Shown: one piece after another, positions 41,597 through 50,455 of the stretch | How the letters are laid out: every line of letters starts with the position of its first letter | Position numbering within the stretch: the stretch's first letter is position 1 | NCBI GenBank assembly: GCA_018052455.1 | Contig: JAGPNE010000010.1 | Location: 1-53,697 of the forward strand | DNA: 53,697 bases | Direction of reading: 5' to 3' | From: Candidatus Fermentithermobacillaceae bacterium | GTDB lineage: Bacteria > Bacillota > Sulfobacillia > Fermentithermobacillales > Fermentithermobacillaceae | The notes under the pieces: model-generated | Seen by the model: only the letters and a program-made list of their open reading frames with translations | Database searches by the model: none | What the model was told of the DNA's origin: nothing | Program-made: the position numbers and the translations under genes

Positions 41597-43537
41597 TTGA
41601 ACAAGAAATTATGGAAGAGCCTTGTAGTCTATCTTGTGCTCATGTTTGTAGCAATTTCTATTGCTGATCTTTTTGCCCCCAAGGATCAGTACATTGAATT
41701 AGACTATAACCAGTTTCTCTCATATGTAGAGAGTTCAAGAATATCTACTGCCACCATTACCGACCAGAAGTCGCTGATCAGTACCGTTACAGGGACACTA
41801 AAAGATGGGACCAAGTTCACTACTGTTATCCCTGTAGATCCTGGGCTCTATCAGAAAATGGTAGAATCCGGAGTTGCAGTGGAGTTAAAGTTGCCTCAGG
41901 AACCATCGTGGTGGATAACTCTAATCGCTAACTTGCTTCCGGCGCTTCTTATGGTTGGGTTGTTTGTTTTCATGATGCAGCAGACACAAGGCGGTGGAAA
42001 GCAGGTTATGCAGTTTGGAAAGGCGAGGGCTAGGCTGCAATCTGATGCGCATGACAGAGTCACTTTTGACGACGTCGCAGGTTGCGATGAGGCCAAAGAG
42101 GAGCTAGAGGAAATTGTAGATTTTCTTAAGCATCCAAAGAAGTACCTTGAGATGGGTGCAAGAATTCCCAAGGGAGTCTTGCTATTTGGAGCACCGGGCA
42201 CTGGTAAGACATACATCGCAAGGGCAGTTGCCGGCGAAGCCGGAGTGCCGTTTTTGTCAATTAGCGGCTCGGATTTTGTGGAAATGTTTGTTGGAGTTGG
42301 GGCTGCTCGTGTGAGAGATCTATTTAGCGAGGCAAAGAAGAGAGCTCCCGCAATTGTTTTCATAGACGAGATAGACGCTGTAGGGCGAATGCGAGGAGCC
42401 GGAATGGGCGGGGGCCACGACGAACGAGAGCAAACGCTAAACCAGCTTCTGGTTGAGATGGACGGTTTCAGCGTTAATGAAGGCATCATAGTTATGGCCG
42501 CTACGAATAGACCTGATGTGCTAGATCCGGCCTTGTTGAGACCAGGAAGATTCGACCGCCAAATAGTGCTTGATAAGCCTGATCTAAACGCTCGAGTAGA
42601 GATCTTGAAAGTTCATACACGCAGCAAGCCTCTGGCCAAGGAAGTCGATCTTGAGGTTTTGGCCAGAGCTACGCCTGGCTTTACTCCTGCGGATCTAGAG
42701 AACGTGGTGAATGAAGCTGCTCTTTTAGCGGCACGAGGCAAGAAGAGACGGATTGGTATGCAGGAGCTCGAGGAAGCTATACACAGAGTGATTGCGGGAC
42801 CTCGAAAGAAATCGAGACTTATAAGCGAGAAGGAAAAGAAAGTCATTGCATATCACGAATCGGGTCACGCTTTGGCTGCTATAATGCTTCCGAATGCAGA
42901 TCCAGTGCATGAGGTGTCAATAATCCCGCGCGGGGCGGCGCTTGGATATACTCTACAACTGCCCATAGAAGACAGGTATCTAATAACTAGATCAGAGATT
43001 ATAGATAGGGTTACCTCAGTCCTTGCAGGCAGAGCGGCCGAAGAAATAGTGTTCAATGAAGTGTCTAGCGGTGCTGCAAATGACCTGGAGGTAGCAACTC
43101 ACTTGGTGCGTCGTATGATAATGGAGTTCGGGATGTCAGAGAATCTTGGCCCTCTTACTTTTGGAAGAAAGGAAGGCCAGGTATTTCTTGGAAGGGACTT
43201 GGCAAGAGAAAGGGATTTTTCTGAAGAAGTGGCCGCTGAAATTGACCGTGAAGAGAGAAACATCATTAATGAGTGTTACGAGCGTGCCAAGTCTATATTG
43301 GTCGAGAATAAAGATAAACTGACTCTTGTGGCAGAGACTCTTATGGAAAAAGAAACCCTAAAGGGCAAGGAGTTTGAAAGCATTGTCCAGGGTGAGCCCA
43401 TCGATCAAGTAGAGGTAGACAAAGAACCTATAGCCGCCGAGGTTTTGGATGACGTGCAAGATGTGTCGGAGAAAGGGCGCATCAGGGAGCCTAAGACGTC
43501 CGGAGGTAGACCTGCTACTGTTCCTGAGGTGCGGTAA
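41597..43537 (+). CDS. ftsH: ATP-dependent zinc metalloprotease FtsH
   Basis: A membrane-anchored AAA protease that degrades damaged membrane proteins and short-lived regulators. Two membrane helices (about 6-24 and 104-125) flank an extracytoplasmic domain. The AAA domain has Walker A GAPGTGKT near residue 200, Walker B IVFIDEIDAVG, the pore loop FVEMFVGVGAARVR and the second region of homology ATNRPDVLDPALLRPGRFDRQ. The zinc motif HESGH is near residue 420 and the third ligand lies in the SGAANDLEVAT region. It starts at TTG 41597 with AAAGGGGG upstream. 646 residues. Confidence 0.97.
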   Translation: MNKKLWKSLVVYLVLMFVAISIADLFAPKDQYIELDYNQFLSYVESSRISTATITDQKSLISTVTGTLKDGTKFTTVIPVDPGLYQKMVESGVAVELKLPQEPSWWITLIANLLPALLMVGLFVFMMQQTQGGGKQVMQFGKARARLQSDAHDRVTFDDVAGCDEAKEELEEIVDFLKHPKKYLEMGARIPKGVLLFGAPGTGKTYIARAVAGEAGVPFLSISGSDFVEMFVGVGAARVRDLFSEAKKRAPAIVFIDEIDAVGRMRGAGMGGGHDEREQTLNQLLVEMDGFSVNEGIIVMAATNRPDVLDPALLRPGRFDRQIVLDKPDLNARVEILKVHTRSKPLAKEVDLEVLARATPGFTPADLENVVNEAALLAARGKKRRIGMQELEEAIHRVIAGPRKKSRLISEKEKKVIAYHESGHALAAIMLPNADPVHEVSIIPRGAALGYTLQLPIEDRYLITRSEIIDRVTSVLAGRAAEEIVFNEVSSGAANDLEVATHLVRRMIMEFGMSENLGPLTFGRKEGQVFLGRDLARERDFSEEVAAEIDREERNIINECYERAKSILVENKDKLTLVAETLMEKETLKGKEFESIVQGEPIDQVEVDKEPIAAEVLDDVQDVSEKGRIREPKTSGGRPATVPEVR

Positions 43538-43585
43538 CAAGAAGACCGCTGGTCGAGTTTTTGCATTTTACTCAAATGTGTGCTT

Positions 43586-43609
43586 CAGCCGCTCTCAAAT
43601 GGGCGGCTG
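43586..43609 (+). terminator. Terminator after ftsH
   Basis: CAGCCGC (43586-43592) pairs with GCGGCTG (43603-43609), followed by a T-rich tail (TTTCAATTT). It lies about 50 bases after the ftsH stop and ends the conserved block. Confidence 0.7.
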
Positions 43610-43715
43610 TTTCAATTTGCGCGATACCTAGGGCCTTTGAGATATAGAAGGACTTTGCAGTTTTTGTGAAGAATTTGACCAAATCAAATACGTTCTTGTG
43701 GTGGGATAGGAGAAA

Positions 43716-44471
43716 GTGACATCCAAGCAACCGTACGTAGGCTTTGCGAAAATCTACGATGAAATAATGTGTGATGTCCCATATGACGATTGGCTGAACT
43801 ACATAAAAGCCATCTGGGACCATCACTCTTTTTGCCCCAAAACGGTGCTCGATATAGCATGTGGCACGGGGAGTATGGCTGTGAGATTTGCAAAAAGCGG
43901 TTACAAGGTAACTGGAGTTGATATTTCCAAGCATATGCTAGATATCGCAAGGGAAAAATCCGCGAGAGACGGGTTGTGTATCTCGTTCATTAACCAAGAT
44001 ATGAGGAGCCTTGAAACCCAGGAGCAGTTTGACGCAGTAGTGTGTCTTTTCGATAGCCTGAACTACCTCTTGGAGCCAGCCGATGTGAAATCCTGTTTCA
44101 GTGCTGTATACAGATCACTGAACCCTGGCGGGTACTTTGTATTTGATGTCAACACTCACCTCAGGTTGTCAACTGTGGGCAAAGATACGATTGTCTTTGA
44201 CGGTTCATGGTACTATGCTGTATGGCAAGACTTTTGGGACAGAAGAAATGACTGGTGGCAAGTAAACTTGACAGGGTTTATTAGACAGGGCGACCATTGG
44301 AACAGGTTCGACGAAATTCATCACGAGAGAGCCTTCTCTCTGGAAAACATTGCGTTGTGGCTTGAAGAAGCAGGATTCGCAATAGCGGGAACGTATGATT
44401 CCAACTCGCTGAAGGCAGCCTCCCCTGTCACCATGAGAGCATATTTTGCTTGTTACAAACCTGACATCTAG
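43716..44471 (+). CDS. Class I SAM-dependent methyltransferase
   Basis: A 251-residue methyltransferase. The SAM-binding motif I is VLDIACGTGSMAVRFA near residue 45, with VTGVDISKHMLDIAR (acidic loop), FDAVVCLFDSLNYLL and LNPGGYFVFDVNT. The C-terminal half contains aromatic-rich strands (WYYAVWQDFWD, NDWWQVNL), typical of the small YdjG/YcgJ-like methyltransferases of Bacillota with unknown substrate. GTG start with AGGAG just upstream. It is followed by the M16 peptidase pair after about 40 bases. Confidence 0.88.
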   Translation: MTSKQPYVGFAKIYDEIMCDVPYDDWLNYIKAIWDHHSFCPKTVLDIACGTGSMAVRFAKSGYKVTGVDISKHMLDIAREKSARDGLCISFINQDMRSLETQEQFDAVVCLFDSLNYLLEPADVKSCFSAVYRSLNPGGYFVFDVNTHLRLSTVGKDTIVFDGSWYYAVWQDFWDRRNDWWQVNLTGFIRQGDHWNRFDEIHHERAFSLENIALWLEEAGFAIAGTYDSNSLKAASPVTMRAYFACYKPDI

Positions 44472-44510
44472 AAAATGCAATAAAGAGGAACGAAATGGGT
44501 GGTGTAGCCT

Positions 44511-45860
44511 GTGGATTCAGTAGGTCGCTTCGGTTATGAACCGGACGAGTTTGAGCCAATTGCTGTTGCACCTGGTGTAGTTTTCGGATACTTACCGGAG
44601 TCAAAATGGAAAACACTTTCAATAAATGTGTTCTGCAAGATCCCTGTCAACGAAGAAATATTCACCTCTCTTGCTCTCGTTCCGAGACTGAATACAAACG
44701 GGACCTCTACTTTGCCTTCGATCCAACATGTAGCAAGATTCTTGGAGGGCATATACGGAGGTCGTCTGGGCTCTGATGCTTCTAAAGTCGGTCCAGTGCA
44801 AGTCATACGTTTTACTGTAGAAGTGCCATCACCTAAGTACTTGAGTTCTAAGAGATTTGGCGAGGTACCGGGTTCCATTGAATTCAAGATGTGGTCGTTT
44901 TTGTGGGATATAGTTACCAAGCCCTACTTGGAAAACCGAGCTTACCCTGCAAAGATGTTTGCGATAGAGCGTGAGGAGCATAGACGAGATATCATGGGAC
45001 TGATAAACAACCCGCCTTCTTATGCGGTGGTTCGGCTTATCGAGGAGATCTCGCGTGGCGATCATAGGGGTCTTCCTCCCTGGGGTTCTCTGGAACGGCT
45101 TGAGTCGGTTGAGCCAGCGGGCACTTGGGATGTGTGGACAGAGACTCTCTCTGAGTGTCCGATCAGCATCTACGCGATAGGAGAAGGTGCTGACGAGATA
45201 GGTAAAGTCATTTCGGAAAACGGGCTTACTTTTCCTCGAGGGAGGACTAGTGAGATAGTGGATATTTCCAAAGAACTGACGCCGCCGCTAATGCCCGAAG
45301 GAGTGGTGCGTGTTGAAGAAGGATTCCCAGGGCACCAGACCGTCCTTACTATGGGATTCGCCGCAGGTGTGACCCCAAAAGATCCAGAGTTTCCAGCTCT
45401 ACTATTCCTCGACGGGCTTTTGGGAGGATTTCCACACTCCAAGATATTTTCGGTAGTGAGAGAAAAAGAGAGCCTTGCATATTTCGCAGACACCATAGTC
45501 GACGCCTGGCGCGGCATGATTATCACCATTACAGGCATTTCGGATAACGAAAAAGATAGGGTGCAAGACTTGATCGTTTCGCAAATGGACGTTCTAAAAC
45601 GAGGCGGCATATCAGACGAAGAGATGGATAACACAAGAGCGGGACTGATAAGGAGGCTAAGGACGGAGGCAGATTATCAGGGCTCCATTGTCAACCGCAT
45701 GCTTAACCACGAGATACTTGGCGGCGCTCGCACGGGTGAAGAAATCGTTGCTGGAGTTTCCAAAGTGACCAAAGATGACGTGGTAAGACTGGCCAATCAA
45801 ACAGAACTAAAAGCGGTATATGTTCTGAGAGCGGAAGGTGATGGCCAAATTGTTGCGTAG
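44511..45860 (+). CDS. M16-family peptidase homologue lacking the zinc motif (YfmF-like)
   Basis: A 449-residue protein with the two-lobed M16 fold. The N-terminal lobe covers residues about 10-240 (SINVFCKIPVNEE, LARF-like HVARFLEGIYGGRLGSD); no HxxEH motif is present, so it is expected to be inactive, like YfmF. The C-terminal lobe has LLGGFPHSKIFSVVREKESLAY with the arginine of the conserved R-Y type pocket. Starts at GTG 44511. The downstream gene, with an intact motif, overlaps its end, so the two probably form a heterodimer as seen in other M16 pairs. Confidence 0.87.
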   Translation: MDSVGRFGYEPDEFEPIAVAPGVVFGYLPESKWKTLSINVFCKIPVNEEIFTSLALVPRLNTNGTSTLPSIQHVARFLEGIYGGRLGSDASKVGPVQVIRFTVEVPSPKYLSSKRFGEVPGSIEFKMWSFLWDIVTKPYLENRAYPAKMFAIEREEHRRDIMGLINNPPSYAVVRLIEEISRGDHRGLPPWGSLERLESVEPAGTWDVWTETLSECPISIYAIGEGADEIGKVISENGLTFPRGRTSEIVDISKELTPPLMPEGVVRVEEGFPGHQTVLTMGFAAGVTPKDPEFPALLFLDGLLGGFPHSKIFSVVREKESLAYFADTIVDAWRGMIITITGISDNEKDRVQDLIVSQMDVLKRGGISDEEMDNTRAGLIRRLRTEADYQGSIVNRMLNHEILGGARTGEEIVAGVSKVTKDDVVRLANQTELKAVYVLRAEGDGQIVA

Positions 45861-47142
45861 ACTTCCAGTTCTGAAAAATAGGTTGTTGGATGAAGAAATC
45901 CATGCAGCTGTCATCTCCGGCATGAACGTTTTTGTCTTGCCGAAGCGTGGGTTTCGCCGACAATACGCCGAAATTTGTGTTAATTACGGATCGAATGACA
46001 ATGTATTCATCCCGCATGGGGCGGAATCTCCAGTCTGTGTTCCTCCGGGTGTTGCCCATTTCTTGGAGCATAAGATGTTTGAAAAATCTTGGGGCGATGC
46101 TTTTTCAGCATTTGCATCCTTTGGAGCATCAGCAAACGCTTACACAACCAATAACTCCACCTCGTATCACTTCTGGTCCCTTGATAACTATGACAAAGGT
46201 CTCGAACTGCTTGCGGAGGTAGTGTTTGTACCATATTTTACCAAAGAGTCTGTCGAAAAGGAGAAAAACATCATCGCTCAGGAGATCAATATGTATGAAG
46301 ACCAGCCTGATTGGCGTATTTTCAGAGAAACCCTGGGCAGACTGTACAAAGAGCATCCTGTTCGCCTAGATATTGCCGGTAACTACGAATCGATTCAGCA
46401 GATTGACGAGAACATACTTCATGTGTGCCACGAGAACTTCTACTGCCCTGAAAACACAACTTTGTTCATGGCAGGTGATTTTGATCCTGACCAAGTCCTA
46501 GAATTGGCGGGTAAGGTTATTGCCAAGTACGTCCATGCCCCAAGGAAACCGCCGGTTCGGGTGAGACCCGATGAGCCTTCCAACGTCGATTGTGACGTTC
46601 GGATTAGTCTACCTGTTCCTACCCCTCTTCTTAATGTAGGCTGGAAGGACAATCATCTCTCAAATGGACGAGAAATGCTCAAGCGTGAGATTGCGTGCAC
46701 ATTCCTTCTAGACATTATGTTTGGAAAGAGCTCGGATTTCTTTGCGGAAGTACATAATCGGGGTTTGACCGATGATTTGGGTTTTTCGTATGAAGCATGG
46801 CCTGACTATGCATTCGCAATTGTAAGCGCCGAAACTGAAGACCCGGACGCTTTGAACGAAATGATCCTAGCGGAGGCAGAAAGGATCCAGGAAGAGGGTA
46901 TAGATGAGAGAGAATTTGAAAGAAAGAAGAAAGCGGCCTTAGGCCGGTTTATCACGGTCTTTAGATCATTTGAATCTGTTGCGATGAGCCAGATTCGGCT
47001 CTCTAGTTTAGGGGAAGATCTTTTTTCGTACGGTACTCTTATAGAAAGCCTTAACATATTTGACATAAATGCGAGTATGGATTGCCTGACTCAGGGCATG
47101 AAAGTAAGCGTTATTGTCGCTAACGAAGAGAAAAACATGTAG
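45841..47142 (+). CDS. M16-family zinc peptidase (YfmH-like)
   Basis: A 433-residue peptidase. The inverted zinc motif HFLEHKMFE (HxxEH) lies near residue 76, and the distal glutamate is in NIIAQEINMYEDQP, about 75 residues later. This is the active partner of the preceding zinc-less protein. The start region overlaps the upstream gene by about 20 bases: the ATG at 45841 is in frame, but GGAAGGTGA fits a TTG at 45850 better. Likely degrades small peptides in the cytosol, since there is no signal peptide. Confidence 0.92.
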   Translation: MAKLLRRLPVLKNRLLDEEIHAAVISGMNVFVLPKRGFRRQYAEICVNYGSNDNVFIPHGAESPVCVPPGVAHFLEHKMFEKSWGDAFSAFASFGASANAYTTNNSTSYHFWSLDNYDKGLELLAEVVFVPYFTKESVEKEKNIIAQEINMYEDQPDWRIFRETLGRLYKEHPVRLDIAGNYESIQQIDENILHVCHENFYCPENTTLFMAGDFDPDQVLELAGKVIAKYVHAPRKPPVRVRPDEPSNVDCDVRISLPVPTPLLNVGWKDNHLSNGREMLKREIACTFLLDIMFGKSSDFFAEVHNRGLTDDLGFSYEAWPDYAFAIVSAETEDPDALNEMILAEAERIQEEGIDEREFERKKKAALGRFITVFRSFESVAMSQIRLSSLGEDLFSYGTLIESLNIFDINASMDCLTQGMKVSVIVANEEKNM

Positions 47143-47209
47143 ATTTCTCAAACAATAAGATGATGAATTGATGTAGATACGATGTAGATACATGGAAGGT
47201 GATGAGCAG

Positions 47210-48730
47210 ATGACTGTAGTCATAAACGGCAGGAATATGACCGTAGGAGAAATAGTGAGGGTGGCAAAAGACAGGGAAGAGGTTGCGATATCCCAAGAAG
47301 CTAGGGAACAAATGCTCAAGTCTCATGCCCTTATGGGTAAGGCGGTTGAAGACGGGAAGAGAGTATACGGCATAAACACTGGATTTGGCAAATTCGCTGA
47401 CACCCCTATATCTTACGACGATCTTGCGAAACTGCAAGAAAACTTGGTGAGAAGCCACGCCGCAGGTGTAGGCCCCTTATTTTCTCAGGAAGAAGTAAGG
47501 GCAGCCATGCTCCTGAGGGCCAATGCTCTTGCGAGGGGAATGTCAGGGATAAGGGTTGAGCTAGTTGAGACTATTGTGGAGATGCTAAATAAAGGTGTCA
47601 CGCCGTGCGTACCGGAAAGAGGTTCAGTAGGCGCAAGCGGAGATCTGGCGCCTCTAGCCCACATTGCTCTGGTCATTATTGGAGAAGGCCAGGCCTTTTA
47701 CAAAGATGACGTCATGTCTGGGGAAGAGGCTCTTGACAGAGCAGGCATAAAGCCGTGTAGACTCGAGGCAAAAGAGGGCTTGGCGCTTACTAATGGTGTG
47801 CAGATGACCAACGGAGTGCTCTCGTTGGTTGTTGACGAAGGTCGAGCACTGGCTAGGGCGGCTGACATAATTGCATCTCTCACAGGGCAGGTCCTAGAGG
47901 TCATAGTTGATGCTTACGATGACCATATACTTAATTTGCGCCCTCAGGACGGGGCAAGAGAAGTAGGCGGTAATCTAAGGACTCTCCTGGAAGGTTCTAA
48001 GCTATCTACGGTGTCAGGGCAGGTTCGTGTCCAAGATTCCTACGTCTTGCGGTGCATACCGCAAGTTCATGGCGCTGTACGCCAGGGGTTGAATCATGTC
48101 GCACATATCGTTGAAATAGAGAGCGGTTCAGCTACGGACAATCCGCTGGTTCTTGAAGACGGCAGAATCCTATCTGGCGGGAATTTTCACGGGCAGCCTC
48201 TTGCTGTTGCAGCTGACTATCTCGGAATCTGTCTCTGTTCGCTAGGCAACATATCAGAGCGAAGGACGGCCAGGATGATGGATTCGGTGAAAAGCGGTCT
48301 CCCTGCTTTTCTTACAAGAGAAGGAGGCTTGAATTCAGGTTTCATGCTAGTTCAGTACACTGCGGCTTCTTTGGTATCCGAGAACAAAGTTCTTGCGCAT
48401 CCGTCAAGTGTCGACACCGTGCCTACCTCAGCAGATCAGGAAGACCATGTCAGTATGTCGACCATTGCTGCGAGGAAGGCACGCGACATTGCCAGAAATG
48501 TTTCTTACGTGCTTGCGGCAGAATATCTAAGCGCATGCCAAGGCATGGAATTTCTATCCAAAGACGCGTTATCCCCCGCTGGTCGCGCAGCCTACATGGT
48601 TTTGCGACGAGAGATACCTCCTATCGAAGAGGACCGGCCTCTGAACCCGGATTTGGAGGCTGCTAGAGATCTGATAGTGTCAGGCAAATTGGAGAAGGCG
48701 GTTTCTCAAATAAGTGGAGAACTATTGTAA
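47210..48730 (+). CDS. hutH: Histidine ammonia-lyase
   Basis: Deaminates histidine to trans-urocanate, the first step of histidine breakdown. The catalytic 4-methylideneimidazole-5-one forms from A142-S143-G144 in GSVGASGDLAPLAH; VYGINTGFGKFAD and GGNFHGQPLAVAADYL are also present, as is the end-region YLSACQGMEFL. 506 residues from the ATG at 47210, chosen because GAAGGTGA lies about 9 bases upstream. hutI follows after 29 bases. Urocanase (hutU), the middle enzyme, is not in the window. Confidence 0.96.
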   Translation: MTVVINGRNMTVGEIVRVAKDREEVAISQEAREQMLKSHALMGKAVEDGKRVYGINTGFGKFADTPISYDDLAKLQENLVRSHAAGVGPLFSQEEVRAAMLLRANALARGMSGIRVELVETIVEMLNKGVTPCVPERGSVGASGDLAPLAHIALVIIGEGQAFYKDDVMSGEEALDRAGIKPCRLEAKEGLALTNGVQMTNGVLSLVVDEGRALARAADIIASLTGQVLEVIVDAYDDHILNLRPQDGAREVGGNLRTLLEGSKLSTVSGQVRVQDSYVLRCIPQVHGAVRQGLNHVAHIVEIESGSATDNPLVLEDGRILSGGNFHGQPLAVAADYLGICLCSLGNISERRTARMMDSVKSGLPAFLTREGGLNSGFMLVQYTAASLVSENKVLAHPSSVDTVPTSADQEDHVSMSTIAARKARDIARNVSYVLAAEYLSACQGMEFLSKDALSPAGRAAYMVLRREIPPIEEDRPLNPDLEAARDLIVSGKLEKAVSQISGELL

Positions 48731-48759
48731 CGACTGTGGTGTGTAAAGGATGAGATAGG

Positions 48760-50043
48760 ATGAAGAGTATGGGAAAGTTTCGGGCCGATTTGGTACTCAA
48801 AAACATTGGACAGCTCCTCACTATGGCTCCCAGCGATGGGCCAAAAAGAGGCCGGGACGCAAGGAACTTGGGTATAGTGGAAGACGCATTTTTGGCCTCG
48901 AAGGAGGGCAAGATTGTAGCATTAGGAGCGAATTCGTCACTTGGAAACCAGGTGGATCTATTACCCAATGCAGAAGTTGTGGACGTCAAAGGGAGGGTCG
49001 TTGCCCCTGGTTTCGTGGACGCCCATACACATCTAGTTTTCGGAGGGTGGCGATACGAAGAGTATGCCCTGCGGTGCCAGGGAGCATCGTATCTCGAAAT
49101 CGCCGAAAGAGGCGGAGGCATTATGAGCACCGTTAGGGCCACAAGGAACGCAAGCAGGGAAGAACTGCTGCAGAGGTCTCTGGGCTTCTTGGATGAAATG
49201 CTTCAAAACGGCACTACCAGCTGCGAGACAAAAAGCGGATATGGATTGGATCTTCAGAATGAGTTGAAACAACTCGAGGTCATTAGGGAGTGCAACAAGC
49301 TGCACTCTGTGGATTTGGTGCCGACGTTTCTTGGCGCACATGCAATGCCCCCCGAATTCGCCAATGACCGCCAAACTTATATTGATGAGGTAGTTTCTAT
49401 GCTTGAGCCAGTGAAAAATGAAAACCTGGCCGAGTTCGTGGATGTTTTCTGTGATGTAGGGAATTTCACTATTGATGAGAGTAGGTATATTCTTGAACAG
49501 GGGATCCAGCATGGTCTCATGGCCAAGATTCACGCTGACGAACTTGAAAACACGGGCGCTACCGAACTGGGGTGTGACCTAGGGGCCATCTCGTGTGACC
49601 ATCTCATAAAGGTATCTCCTAAAGGGATCGAGAAACTAGCTTCCTCAAATACGATCGCAGTCCTCCTTCCTGCAACGTCCTGCTATCTAGGCGAGTTTCC
49701 GGGCGCACCCGGTCGGCGTATGCTCGATAGCGGAGTGTGTGTAGCGTTGGGTACGGATTTCAATCCTGGAACATCTACGGCCATGTCCATGCCTCTTTGC
49801 ATGACTTTAGCTTGCTCAATGCTAGGCTTTTCGCCTGAAGAGGCATTTATTGCTTCTACTTGGAACGCCGCGTGGGCGTCGAATCTTGGCGGAGTAGTAG
49901 GCGGAATTGATAGAGGATTTGTTATGGATGTTGTGGTATTTGATGCTTCAGATTATAGGGAGATCCCCTATAGGTTCGGTACTAATCTTGTAGACACGGT
50001 AATAAAGCGCGGGGAAATTGTAGTTGAGAAGAACAAGGGTTAA
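48760..50043 (+). CDS. hutI: Imidazolonepropionase
   Basis: Opens the imidazolone ring to give N-formimino-glutamate. Amidohydrolase features: the metal-binding DAHTHLVFGG, then ATKSGYG-like CETKSGYGLD, FLGAHAMPPEF, the metal histidine in KIHADELENTG and GTDFNPGTS. 427 residues. The ATG at 48760 follows GATAGG. It is cotranscribed with hutH. The product's formimino group would pass to tetrahydrofolate, linking it to fhs downstream. Confidence 0.96.
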   Translation: MKSMGKFRADLVLKNIGQLLTMAPSDGPKRGRDARNLGIVEDAFLASKEGKIVALGANSSLGNQVDLLPNAEVVDVKGRVVAPGFVDAHTHLVFGGWRYEEYALRCQGASYLEIAERGGGIMSTVRATRNASREELLQRSLGFLDEMLQNGTTSCETKSGYGLDLQNELKQLEVIRECNKLHSVDLVPTFLGAHAMPPEFANDRQTYIDEVVSMLEPVKNENLAEFVDVFCDVGNFTIDESRYILEQGIQHGLMAKIHADELENTGATELGCDLGAISCDHLIKVSPKGIEKLASSNTIAVLLPATSCYLGEFPGAPGRRMLDSGVCVALGTDFNPGTSTAMSMPLCMTLACSMLGFSPEEAFIASTWNAAWASNLGGVVGGIDRGFVMDVVVFDASDYREIPYRFGTNLVDTVIKRGEIVVEKNKG

Positions 50044-50064
50044 ATTGCGGGGGAAGAAGGACCC

Positions 50065-50094
50065 TTGTTAGATCTGTTATTTTCAAATTATAAT
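50065..50094 (+). promoter_or_regulatory. Sigma-A-type promoter before the small membrane protein gene
   Basis: TTGTTA (50065-50070) and TATAAT (50089-50094) are 18 bp apart. It begins 22 bases after the hutI stop and may serve both the small gene and fhs. Confidence 0.6.
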
Positions 50095-50111
50095 TGCAGG
50101 TGGTGAGCAAG

Positions 50112-50363
50112 TTGAATAAGGATAGGGATGAGCGTTTGGGAGAGCCCAGGGAAGGGGATCTGGAGAAAGCATTTCACCCTGCATTTGAGCAATATGAGGA
50201 ATGGAGAGCTTCGCAGGAGAGCCCGGAGCCACAAGCGAAGGCTAAGGGAGAAAAAAAGGCCGAAGAAGCTCAAAAGAGAAAGGGCTGCGGAAAGTTAGAC
50301 ATCGTATTTTTGATCCTAGGGTTCCTTGTAGCAATGTTGTGGCGGGGATGTCAGGCTTCCTAG
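50112..50363 (+). CDS. Small single-pass membrane protein, unknown
   Basis: An 83-residue protein: an acidic, charged N-terminal half (many Glu and Lys, KAEEAQKRKGCG), then one C-terminal membrane helix (LDIVFLILGFLVAMLW) with a short tail. TTG 50112 is chosen because AGGTGGTGA is about 7 bases upstream; the promoter at 50065-50094 would exclude an earlier start. I do not recognise a family. It lies between hutI and fhs. Confidence 0.65.
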   Translation: MNKDRDERLGEPREGDLEKAFHPAFEQYEEWRASQESPEPQAKAKGEKKAEEAQKRKGCGKLDIVFLILGFLVAMLWRGCQAS

Positions 50364-50455
50364 ATTGTTTGGCGCACTGAATTTCTGGTTTGGATCGTCT
50401 GTCTCAGTTTTGAGCCTGTTAAGGCTCGAAGAGCTAAAGAAAAGGGGGAACTTAG

